Shown piece by piece: positions 57,725-64,000 of a DNA stretch of 64,000 bases. Made by a program: the position numbers and the translations under genes. Below the pieces are notes generated by a model. The model was not told the DNA's origin, did no database searches, and saw nothing but the letters and a program-made list of their open reading frames with translations. This DNA is from Tsukamurella ocularis (GTDB lineage Bacteria; Actinomycetota; Actinomycetes; Mycobacteriales; Mycobacteriaceae). The stretch lies in the NCBI RefSeq assembly GCF_024807615.1, contig NZ_JANUCJ010000002.1, positions 620,001 through 684,000 on the forward strand, written 5' to 3'. Numbering within the stretch: position 1 is the first letter of the stretch; each line of letters starts with the position of its first letter.

Positions 57725-58135
57725 ATGGCCATGACGTCGAACACCGGTCACCTCCGCATCGGCGAGAATGAGTACAGCACTTGCGCAGTAGCATTCGAGG
57801 TTGCAGGTGATGGGCGGTACCTGGCGTCAGTGGATGGCAGTCCAGTCGGTGACGTGCAGGTGACCATCGACCTGAGGACCTCCACGACGGAGGTCATCGA
57901 CAGAATCCCGCGCAACGCGGCGACAGACGCGGCCGTCACTGTGATCATCGCGGCGTGTGGCGCGGCCGCGGAGCACCAGGCCACCCGGAGGCTGACGATC
58001 GCCATGGCGGATCGTCACGCGTCGGCCACGCCCGCGCTCGAAGCGCTCGGTTTCGTCTCCGAGGGCGCTACGTGGCCCACCCGCGGCGATGAGTCCACGC
58101 CCCGCCAGGCGTGGACCCGATTCTCAGACGGCTGA
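57725..58135 (+). CDS. Stand-alone copy of the C-terminal domain of the preceding GNAT-like protein
   Basis: A 136-residue protein. Residues 20-136 align with residues 259-375 of the preceding gene product, sharing TSTTE(I/V)IDR, VIIAAC, TRRLTIA and an identical EGATWPTRGDESTPR; I estimate more than half the residues are identical. Its N-terminus (GHLRIGENEYS) also echoes the neighbour's GRFRIGQHTVE, so it may be an internally deleted duplicate. It has the half-GNAT pattern ALEALGF but no acetyl-CoA loop. Function unknown. Confidence 0.7.
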   Translation: MAMTSNTGHLRIGENEYSTCAVAFEVAGDGRYLASVDGSPVGDVQVTIDLRTSTTEVIDRIPRNAATDAAVTVIIAACGAAAEHQATRRLTIAMADRHASATPALEALGFVSEGATWPTRGDESTPRQAWTRFSDG

Positions 58136-58139
58136 TCCC

Positions 58140-59045
58140 TCACGCGGCGGGCCGGACCACGAAGACGGAGCTCGCGCGCTTCCCCGACTCCTGGAGCAGT
58201 GCGAAGACGCGGCCGTCAGCGGTCGCCGCGGCGTAGACGCCGGGCAGGCCGACCGGGTCGAGCCACCGCCCCAGCGCCAGGTCGGCGGACTGCTCCTCAG
58301 TGATCTCACGGACGGCGAAGCCGGCGGCGATCGCATCGTCGATGCCGTAGGACAGGCGCGGAGTCTCGAAGAGGTCGTCCACAGTGATCGCGTGGTCGAG
58401 CCCGTACGGACCGACGCGGGTGCGGCGCAGCGCCGTGAGGTGCCCACCGACGCCGAGGCTCACGCCCACATCGCGCGCAAGCGCCCGGACGTAGGTGCCG
58501 GATGAACATTCCACGGTCACGTCGACGTCGAGGAAGTCGCCCTCACGTCGGAAGGCGTGCGCGGCGAACTCGTCGACGGTGACCGGGCGAGCCTTGAGCT
58601 GCACATCCGCCCCCTCGCGGACCAGCTGGTGGGCCCGCCTGCCATCGACCTTGATGGCGCTCACCGAACTCGGCACCTGCTCGATGTCGCCCGTCAGCGG
58701 CGCCATCGCGGCGCGCACCGCGTCCTCGTCGAGGCGTTCGGCGGAAGCCCCGCCCGTGACCTCACCTTCGGCGTCATCGGTGGACGTCGACGCACCGAGA
58801 CGGACAGTGGCCGTATACGCCTTGGTGGTGAGCGCGAGGTGGCCCAGCAGCTTCGTGGCGCGCTCGATGCCGATCACCAGCACGCCCGTGGCCATCGGGT
58901 CAAGGGTGCCGGCGTGGCCGACCTTGCGGGTCCCCATCGCGCGCCGGCACCGTGCGACGACATCGTGGCTGGTAAGGCCCGCGGGCTTGTCGATGATGAC
59001 GAGTCCGGCGCCGTCGGGCTCGAGAAAGCCTCTCGCGGTGGTCAT
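58140..59045 (-). CDS. truB: tRNA pseudouridine-55 synthase
   Basis: A 301-residue enzyme isomerising U55 in the T-loop of tRNAs. N-terminal IIDKPAGLTSHDVVARCRR, catalytic Asp in KVGHAGTLDPMATGVLVIG, Tyr in KAYTATVRLG; C-terminal PUA-like region. ATG at 59045 is one base past the pptT stop, so they form one operon, as in Rv2794c-Rv2793c. It converges on the duplicated-domain gene with a 4-bp gap. Confidence 0.95.
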   Translation of the reverse strand: MTTARGFLEPDGAGLVIIDKPAGLTSHDVVARCRRAMGTRKVGHAGTLDPMATGVLVIGIERATKLLGHLALTTKAYTATVRLGASTSTDDAEGEVTGGASAERLDEDAVRAAMAPLTGDIEQVPSSVSAIKVDGRRAHQLVREGADVQLKARPVTVDEFAAHAFRREGDFLDVDVTVECSSGTYVRALARDVGVSLGVGGHLTALRRTRVGPYGLDHAITVDDLFETPRLSYGIDDAIAAGFAVREITEEQSADLALGRWLDPVGLPGVYAAATADGRVFALLQESGKRASSVFVVRPAA

Positions 59046-59046
59046 C

Positions 59047-59718
59047 TCACACCACCGCGATCGAGGTCACGATGAGGCCGTCGGTGATCCGCCACCGGCC
59101 GTCGAACGCGGCGACGGGCGCACCACCGTCAACGGTTCTGCCGTCGATGAGGATCCGAGAGCGGAAGGTGCCCTCCGCCGCGCCGTCGGTGCGCTCGGCG
59201 AGGTCGAAGGTGATCTCCGCGTCCTCAAAGCCCAGCCAGCGCCCGGTGATCGGGTTCCACGCCTTGTACGTGGCCTCCTTCGCGCAGAACAGCAGGCGGT
59301 CCCAGTGCAGCCCGTCGTCGGGGCGCCCGGCGAGCACCTCCCGCTCGGACTCCACGGAGACCGTCGGCAGCACCTTGTCCGGCAGGGCGAGATGCGGCTC
59401 GGCGTCGATGCCGATGGTGCGCACCCCCATCCGGTAGCCCACGACCGCGCCCCGGTAGCCGTCGCAGTGCGTGAGGGCGCCCACGATATTGCGCGGCCAG
59501 TCCACGCCGCCGCCCTCGCCCTTGACGAGGACTGCATCGCCGATACCCAACTCGCCCAGCGCCTCCCGGGCGAGGTGGCGCACCGTCGCGTACTCGGCCT
59601 GCCGCTTGGGCACGGCCTTGGCGATCTGAGCCGCCTCACGCGGATGCAGGGGCGCGTCCAGATCGGCGTGCGCCTCCCGGGCGACCACGCCGCGCGGCAG
59701 CATCGACTGCAGGATCAC
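59047..59718 (-). CDS. pptT: 4'-phosphopantetheinyl transferase (PptT type)
   Basis: A 223-residue Sfp-type enzyme attaching phosphopantetheine from CoA to carrier proteins; in mycobacteria PptT activates carrier proteins for mycolic acid, polyketide lipid and siderophore synthesis. Magnesium motif TIGIDAEPH and downstream FCAKEATYKAWNPITGRW are complete. GTG at 59718 overlaps the phosphoesterase stop by 4 bp, with GGGGGAGAA upstream. Confidence 0.93.
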   Translation of the reverse strand: MILQSMLPRGVVAREAHADLDAPLHPREAAQIAKAVPKRQAEYATVRHLAREALGELGIGDAVLVKGEGGGVDWPRNIVGALTHCDGYRGAVVGYRMGVRTIGIDAEPHLALPDKVLPTVSVESEREVLAGRPDDGLHWDRLLFCAKEATYKAWNPITGRWLGFEDAEITFDLAERTDGAAEGTFRSRILIDGRTVDGGAPVAAFDGRWRITDGLIVTSIAVV

Positions 59719-60728
59719 TTCTCCCCCTCCTTCGCCCGCGCCGCCCGGCGCTCGGCGATCCGCTCCCGTGCAGCCACCCGGCGGTCGCCGAGGCGGGCCT
59801 GTGCCTTCGCGCGTTCGGCAGCGAAGCGCTCCGGGTCGTCCCGGTACTTCGGGTCCACCCGGAAGTGCACACCGTAGTGCCCGAGCGAGGCCTCCGTGTA
59901 GTCGGGCGCGGGCAGGATCCGGCGCAGCAGGGGCACGGGCAGGCCCCGCTCCTGCCATTCCCGCGGATAGCCCACGGAAACCTCCTCGAACCGCACCCCG
60001 TCGTACCAGGTGGTGCGGGGGATGTGCAGATGGCCGTAGACGACCGCCTCGGCGTTGTAGGCCGTGTGCCAGTCCCGTGTCTCGACGGTGCCGCACCACA
60101 GCGCGAAGTCCGGGTAGAAGAGCACCTCGGTGGGCTCGCGGCGCAGCGGCCAGTGGTTCACGAGCACGGTGCGGGTGCCGGCCGGCAGCGCGGCGAGGCG
60201 CCGGCGGGTGTACTCCAGCCGGGCCCGGCACCAGGCGTCGCGGGTGGCGTACGGCTCAGGCGAGAGCAGGAACTCGTCGGTGGCGACGACGCTCTTCTCC
60301 TTCGCGCGGGCCAGCGCCTGGAGCGTGGTGAGGCCCTCGTCGCGGAAGCTGTAGTCGTAGAGCAGGAACATCGGGACGATCGTGACGGGCCCGGCGTCGG
60401 CGTCGTCGAACACCGGGAACGGATCCTCCGGCGTGAGCACCCCGTGGTGCCGGCAGATCTCCACCAGGTGGTCGTACCGGGCCTCGCCGAAGACCTGCAT
60501 CGGGTCCTTCGAGGTGGTGTACAGCTCGTGGTTGCCCGGGACCCAGATCACCGTCGCGAACCGCGGAGCGATGGCGGCGAGCACCTCGTCGAGTTGGTCA
60601 GTGCGTTCGCAGAGGTCACCAGCGAGGATCAGCCAGTCATCCGGCGACTCAGGCCACACCTTGTCGACGACGCCCTCGTTCCCGCGGTGCCCGACGTGCA
60701 GGTCACTGATCGCCCAGAGCTTCGCCAC
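59715..60728 (-). CDS. Calcineurin-like metallophosphoesterase
   Basis: A 337-residue phosphoesterase homologous by position to Rv2795c. The dimetal motifs are in order: ISDLHVGH, LILAGDLCERTD, WVPGNHELYTT, VLVNHWPL and VYGHLHIPRTTW. The C-terminal 35 residues are a basic helical tail. In M. tuberculosis the Rv2795c-pptT pairing is functional (the hydrolase opposes PptT action). GTG at 60728 has both GGAGGGG and a TAGCGT hexamer just upstream. Confidence 0.9.
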   Translation of the reverse strand: MAKLWAISDLHVGHRGNEGVVDKVWPESPDDWLILAGDLCERTDQLDEVLAAIAPRFATVIWVPGNHELYTTSKDPMQVFGEARYDHLVEICRHHGVLTPEDPFPVFDDADAGPVTIVPMFLLYDYSFRDEGLTTLQALARAKEKSVVATDEFLLSPEPYATRDAWCRARLEYTRRRLAALPAGTRTVLVNHWPLRREPTEVLFYPDFALWCGTVETRDWHTAYNAEAVVYGHLHIPRTTWYDGVRFEEVSVGYPREWQERGLPVPLLRRILPAPDYTEASLGHYGVHFRVDPKYRDDPERFAAERAKAQARLGDRRVAARERIAERRAARAKEGEK

Positions 60729-60780
60729 CCCTCCACGCTACCGGGCGCCGTCGGGGTGACCGCGCACGCCGACCTTCTAC

Positions 60781-60808
60781 CAAGGCAAGCCTAACTGAAT
60801 GCTATCTT
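60781..60808 (+). promoter_or_regulatory. IdeR/DmdR-like iron box and leaderless promoter
   Basis: caaggcaagcctaactgaa (60781-60799) matches about 15 of 19 positions of the IdeR consensus TWAGGTWAGSCTWACCTWA. TATCTT (60803-60808) follows, then 6 bases to the ATG at 60815. Iron-loaded IdeR bound here would block the promoter of the siderophore-binding protein gene. Confidence 0.78.
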
Positions 60809-60814
60809 TCCGGC

Positions 60815-61756
60815 ATGACGATCGCCTCGGGACCGAACCGCCGCCGATTCCTCGCCGCCACCCTCGCGGTAGCGACCACCGTCGCGCTCACCGCGTGCGG
60901 ATCCGGCGGCGACGGCGCCGAACCCGCCCAGACGCGCACCGTCACGCACGCGATGGGCGAGACGAAGGTGCCGAACGACCCGCAGCGCATCGTCGTCATC
61001 GACTCGCCGCACACGGACGCCCTGGTCGCGCTGGGCATCACGCCGGTCGGCGCCGCCGTCGCGGCCGCGAACGAGGGCTTTCCCGGCTACCTGCGCGACA
61101 AGCTGGACGGCACGGCGAACGTGGGCCTGATCGCCAGTCCCGACATCGAGGCCATCGCGAAGCTCCGGCCCGACCTCATCATCGGCTCGAAGGTCCGGCA
61201 CGAGAAGCTCTACCAGCAGCTCTCCGCCATCGCGCCCACCGTGTACTCGGTGGACACCGGCACCAACTGGAAGGAGCAGGCGAACATCACCGCGCTGGCC
61301 GTGAACCGCACGGAGCAGATGGCCACGCAGCTCGCCGCACTCGACACCCGCGCCGCCGAGGTGGGCCGCAAGGTCGGAGCGCCGGGCAAGTCGGTCTCGA
61401 TCGTGCGGTGGCGCGCGAACGGCACGTTCCGGATCTACGGCCCCGGAACGTTCTCGGGCAGCGTGATCACCGCGATGGGCTTCAGCATTCCGCCGAAGCC
61501 CTGGAACGAGTATTCGATGATCGAGCCGTCGCTGGAGAACTTCGCGGAGATCAACGGCGACTTCGTCTTCCACACCCCCGGCGCCAACTCGGCTGCCACG
61601 CAGCGGACCGTGACCGACCGCTGGGGCGCGCTGCCCGCCGTGGCCGCCGATCGCGCGTACGCGGTCGACGACGAGACCTGGATGGTGGGGATCGGCGTAC
61701 TCGGCGCCGGCCGCATCATCGACGACGTGCAGCGGCACCTGCCTCCCGCGGCGTGA
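60815..61756 (+). CDS. Fe3+-siderophore ABC transporter substrate-binding lipoprotein
   Basis: A 313-residue periplasmic-binding protein of the FecB/FepB class. Twin-arginine-like signal PNRRRFLAATLAV and lipobox LTAC near residue 29. Two lobes follow, with RIVVIDSPHTDALVALGI, IEAIAKLRPDLIIGS, and PAVAADRAYAVDD. It should hand ferric siderophores to a permease encoded elsewhere. Its leaderless promoter carries an iron box, so it is expected to be induced by iron shortage. Confidence 0.9.
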   Translation: MTIASGPNRRRFLAATLAVATTVALTACGSGGDGAEPAQTRTVTHAMGETKVPNDPQRIVVIDSPHTDALVALGITPVGAAVAAANEGFPGYLRDKLDGTANVGLIASPDIEAIAKLRPDLIIGSKVRHEKLYQQLSAIAPTVYSVDTGTNWKEQANITALAVNRTEQMATQLAALDTRAAEVGRKVGAPGKSVSIVRWRANGTFRIYGPGTFSGSVITAMGFSIPPKPWNEYSMIEPSLENFAEINGDFVFHTPGANSAATQRTVTDRWGALPAVAADRAYAVDDETWMVGIGVLGAGRIIDDVQRHLPPAA

Positions 61757-61826
61757 TCGCGTCCCCGGAGGCCGGTCCGCACGGACCTGCCGCCGGGCGC
61801 ACGTCGGCTCAGTAGTGTCGGACGCG

Positions 61827-62639
61827 ATGAACGCCACGACTGACGCCCGACTCGCCCCCTACCCGCGGAAGCCGCCCGTCCTGTGGACCGACTGGGCCAT
61901 GGTCGTGCTGGCCTTCGTCTCCGTGGGGCTGATCGTCTGGATCACGTTCTTCGAAGTCTCCCCAACCACCCTCACCACCGTCCTCATTGTGGACGCGGTG
62001 ATCTGTGCGGTCTTCGCCGCCGAGTTCTTGTGGCGCTGGCGCCAGGTGGGCTGGCACCGCCGATTCCTCCTCGTCAATTGGTACGAGATCCTCGGCATGA
62101 TCCCCGCCGCCGTCGTGACCTCGCCCATCCCCCGCGCCTTCCGCATCATCCGCATCGCGGTCGCGCTGGCCAGGCTGGCCCGCGCCATCGACCGGATCTA
62201 CGGGGACCGGATCACCGCGGCCGTCGTCAACCGGGCTACCGACACCGTCATCGACGCCGTCAAGCGGCCGATCACCGTGGCCGTCCTCGACGAAGTCGCG
62301 GAGGTGCTCAAGTCCGGCCACTACACCAAGAACATCGCGGCCGCGCTCGAGGAGAACCAGCCCGAGATGACGGGCATGATCCTCGAGACGATCAAGAACG
62401 ACCCGCAAACGAGGCGGGTCAAGTACATCCCGTTCCACGACGAGATCATCCAGTTGATCGTCGACACCACGTTCCGGATGGTGCTGCAAGTGCTCGCCGA
62501 CGAGCGCACGGACGAACTGGTCGCCGACATGCTGCGCGAGAACATCGATCAGATCCGCGACTCCGTCAAGCGCAAGGAGGACGCGGCGGCGAGGGCGAAG
62601 CCGGGCAACATCGCCGTCACACGGCACCCGGCCCCGTAA
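61827..62639 (+). CDS. Ion-channel-like membrane protein (voltage-sensor type)
   Basis: A 270-residue protein. The N-terminal half has four hydrophobic segments, with an Arg-rich fourth helix AFRIIRIAVALARLARAIDR like an S4 voltage sensor. The C-terminal half (about 130-270) is a soluble helical domain, with no selectivity-filter sequence visible. It may be a voltage-sensor-only protein or regulator. ATG at 61827 follows TAGTGT by 8 bases; GTG at 61815 would overlap that hexamer. Confidence 0.68.
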   Translation: MNATTDARLAPYPRKPPVLWTDWAMVVLAFVSVGLIVWITFFEVSPTTLTTVLIVDAVICAVFAAEFLWRWRQVGWHRRFLLVNWYEILGMIPAAVVTSPIPRAFRIIRIAVALARLARAIDRIYGDRITAAVVNRATDTVIDAVKRPITVAVLDEVAEVLKSGHYTKNIAAALEENQPEMTGMILETIKNDPQTRRVKYIPFHDEIIQLIVDTTFRMVLQVLADERTDELVADMLRENIDQIRDSVKRKEDAAARAKPGNIAVTRHPAP

Positions 62640-62734
62640 CCGATCCGTTACGGCGCAGTCACCCCAGCTGAACCCCGCGGCAGCACGATTTCCCCAACCC
62701 CGCGCCGCGTGGTGTGGGCCGGAAGGGAACAACC

Positions 62735-64000
62735 GTGACCGCACTGCAACCCGCGGAAGCCGACGGCGCACCGTCGACCGCGCTCCGCGACGCCGCCGCG
62801 CGCGAGACGCTCGAGGACTACACCCTGCGGTTCGCGCCGCGCAGCTACCGCAAGTGGGGGCCGGCCGTGGTGGCCACCTCGGCGCTGGGCGGCATCGCCT
62901 ACCTCGCCGATTTCGCCATCGGCGCGAACATCGGCATCGCGAACGGCACCGGCAACGCGTTGTGGGGTATCGGCTTCTTCGCGCTGGTCATCGTACTGAC
63001 CGGTTACCCGCTGGCGTATTACGCGGCGCGGTACAACATCGACCTCGACCTCATCACCCGCGGCAGCGGTTTCGGCTACTACGGCTCGGTGCTGACGAAC
63101 GTGATCTTCGCGTCGTTCACCTTCATCTTCTTCGCCCTTGAGGGCTCGATCATGGCGCAGGGCCTTGAACTCGGCCTGGGCATCCCGCTCTGGCTCGGAT
63201 ATCTGCTCTCGTCAGTGCTGATCATCCCGCTGGTGATCTACGGCATGAACACGCTCGCGAAGCTGCAGGTGTGGACGACCCCGTTGTGGCTCGTGATGAT
63301 GGTGCTGCCGTTCGGCTACCTGCTGTTCAAGCACCCGGAGGCCATCGGCGACTTCTTCGCCTTCGGCGGCATCGACACCGCCACCGGCGAGCCCCTGCAC
63401 AAGGGCGTCAGCTTCGCCGGCACCATGCTCGCCGCGGGCGTGTGCCTCTCGCTGATCGCGCAGATCGCCGAGCAGATCGACTACCTGCGCTTCATGCCGC
63501 CCAAGACCCCCGAGAACTCTCGTCGCTGGTGGACCGCCGTGATCACCGCGGGCCCCGGCTGGGTGTTCTTCGGCGCCATCAAGCAGATCGTCGGTCTTTT
63601 CCTGGCCGTCTACCTGATCGGGATCACCATCGACAACGCCGGCATCGCGAACCAGCCGGTCCACCAGTTCGTGGAGATCTACCAGGACTTCCTGCCGCAC
63701 TGGCTCGCGCTCACCCTCGCCGTGATCCTCGTGGTGATCAGCCAGATCAAGATCAACGTGACCAACGCGTACTCGGGCTCGCTGGCGTGGACCAACAGCT
63801 TCACCCGCGTCACCAAGACCTACCCCGGTCGCCTGGTGTTCCTCGTGTTCAACGTCGTCATCGCGATCGTGCTCATGGAGGCCGACATGTTCAGCTTCCT
63901 CAACAATCTGCTGAACTTCTACGCCAACTGCGGCATCGCCTGGATCGTCGCCGTCGCCAGCGACATCGCGATCAACAAGTACCTGCTGAAGATCTCGCCG
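62735..64000 (+). CDS. NCS1-family purine/cytosine permease, 3' end beyond window
   Basis: The frame is open from GTG at 62735 (GGAAGGGAAC upstream) to the window edge, 422 codons. It has about ten hydrophobic segments visible, N-terminal RFAPRSYRKWGPAVVATSAL, DLDLITRGSGFGYYGSVLTN (NCS1-like sodium/substrate region) and SQIKINVTNAYSGSLAWTN, as in cytosine and allantoin permeases. The substrate is unknown: nucleobase, hydantoin or related. The first 90 bases upstream hold nothing else I can support. Confidence 0.85.
   Translation, partial: MTALQPAEADGAPSTALRDAAARETLEDYTLRFAPRSYRKWGPAVVATSALGGIAYLADFAIGANIGIANGTGNALWGIGFFALVIVLTGYPLAYYAARYNIDLDLITRGSGFGYYGSVLTNVIFASFTFIFFALEGSIMAQGLELGLGIPLWLGYLLSSVLIIPLVIYGMNTLAKLQVWTTPLWLVMMVLPFGYLLFKHPEAIGDFFAFGGIDTATGEPLHKGVSFAGTMLAAGVCLSLIAQIAEQIDYLRFMPPKTPENSRRWWTAVITAGPGWVFFGAIKQIVGLFLAVYLIGITIDNAGIANQPVHQFVEIYQDFLPHWLALTLAVILVVISQIKINVTNAYSGSLAWTNSFTRVTKTYPGRLVFLVFNVVIAIVLMEADMFSFLNNLLNFYANCGIAWIVAVASDIAINKYLLKISP

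Overview
The window is a high-GC actinobacterial chromosome segment. Gene order and content point to the order Mycobacteriales: an Emb arabinosyltransferase, LysX, FtsK, a ClgR/PspA envelope-stress cluster, PptT, and F420-type oxidoreductases. From the DUF3046 gene (2848) to the metallophosphoesterase gene (60728) the order follows the block M. tuberculosis carries from about Rv2738c to Rv2795c, with insertions and losses. A Tsukamurella-like genome is my best guess, but that is inference. I saw no insertion sequence, prophage, CRISPR array, tRNA or rRNA.

Layout. 1-2.7 kb: 3' part of an emb gene, cut by the window edge, then a tandem repeat at a synteny break. 2.8-7.8 kb: DUF3046, a glycosyltransferase, the psp cluster (small membrane protein, PspM-like, PspA, ClgR), CinA C-terminal domain and PgsA. 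7.8-15.6 kb: ArgA-like acetyltransferase, PPOX protein, HemK-like methyltransferase, TerC behind a manganese riboswitch, FtsK, a mycothiol-type protein and two tandem secreted paralogues. 15.6-21.8 kb: RNase J, DapA, DfrA, ThyA, a gene remnant, a flavodoxin-like reductase, a membrane protein and DapB. 21.8-28.1 kb: MmcQ/YjbR protein, lipoprotein, CorA, and a tightly overlapping operon of N-hydroxylase, OlsB-like acyltransferase and MMPL exporter. 28.2-38.3 kb: a 901-aa glycosidase-like protein, pirin, alcohol dehydrogenase, AldR/Ald, a CBS-nucleotidyltransferase and an amino acid permease. 38.4-50.9 kb: a phosphodiesterase, a secreted protein, PepR, PNPase, LysX, a DDN-type protein, SDR, RpsO, RibF and MntR. 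50.9-58.1 kb: accessory block with a TetR/SDR/MFS unit, AlkD, an HTH-citrate synthase facing a second citrate synthase, and a GNAT gene whose C-terminal domain recurs as a separate gene. 58.1-64 kb: TruB, PptT, metallophosphoesterase, an iron-regulated siderophore-binding lipoprotein, an ion-channel-like protein and an NCS1 permease that runs off the edge.

How the genes work together. Three themes recur. Envelope maintenance: ClgR-PspA, PgsA, LysX, Emb and PptT. Metal handling: MntR, TerC with its riboswitch, CorA, and the siderophore-binding protein with an IdeR-like box. Core lysine, folate and RNA metabolism: DapA/DapB, ThyA/DfrA, RNase J/PNPase/RpsO/TruB. A striking property is how many genes lack a Shine-Dalgarno sequence and instead have a TANNNT -10 hexamer 5-8 bases before the start codon, as expected of leaderless transcripts. 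The least explained items are the hydroxylase-acyltransferase-MMPL operon, the citrate-synthase pair with shared palindromes, the duplicated GNAT C-terminal domain, and several large palindromes.
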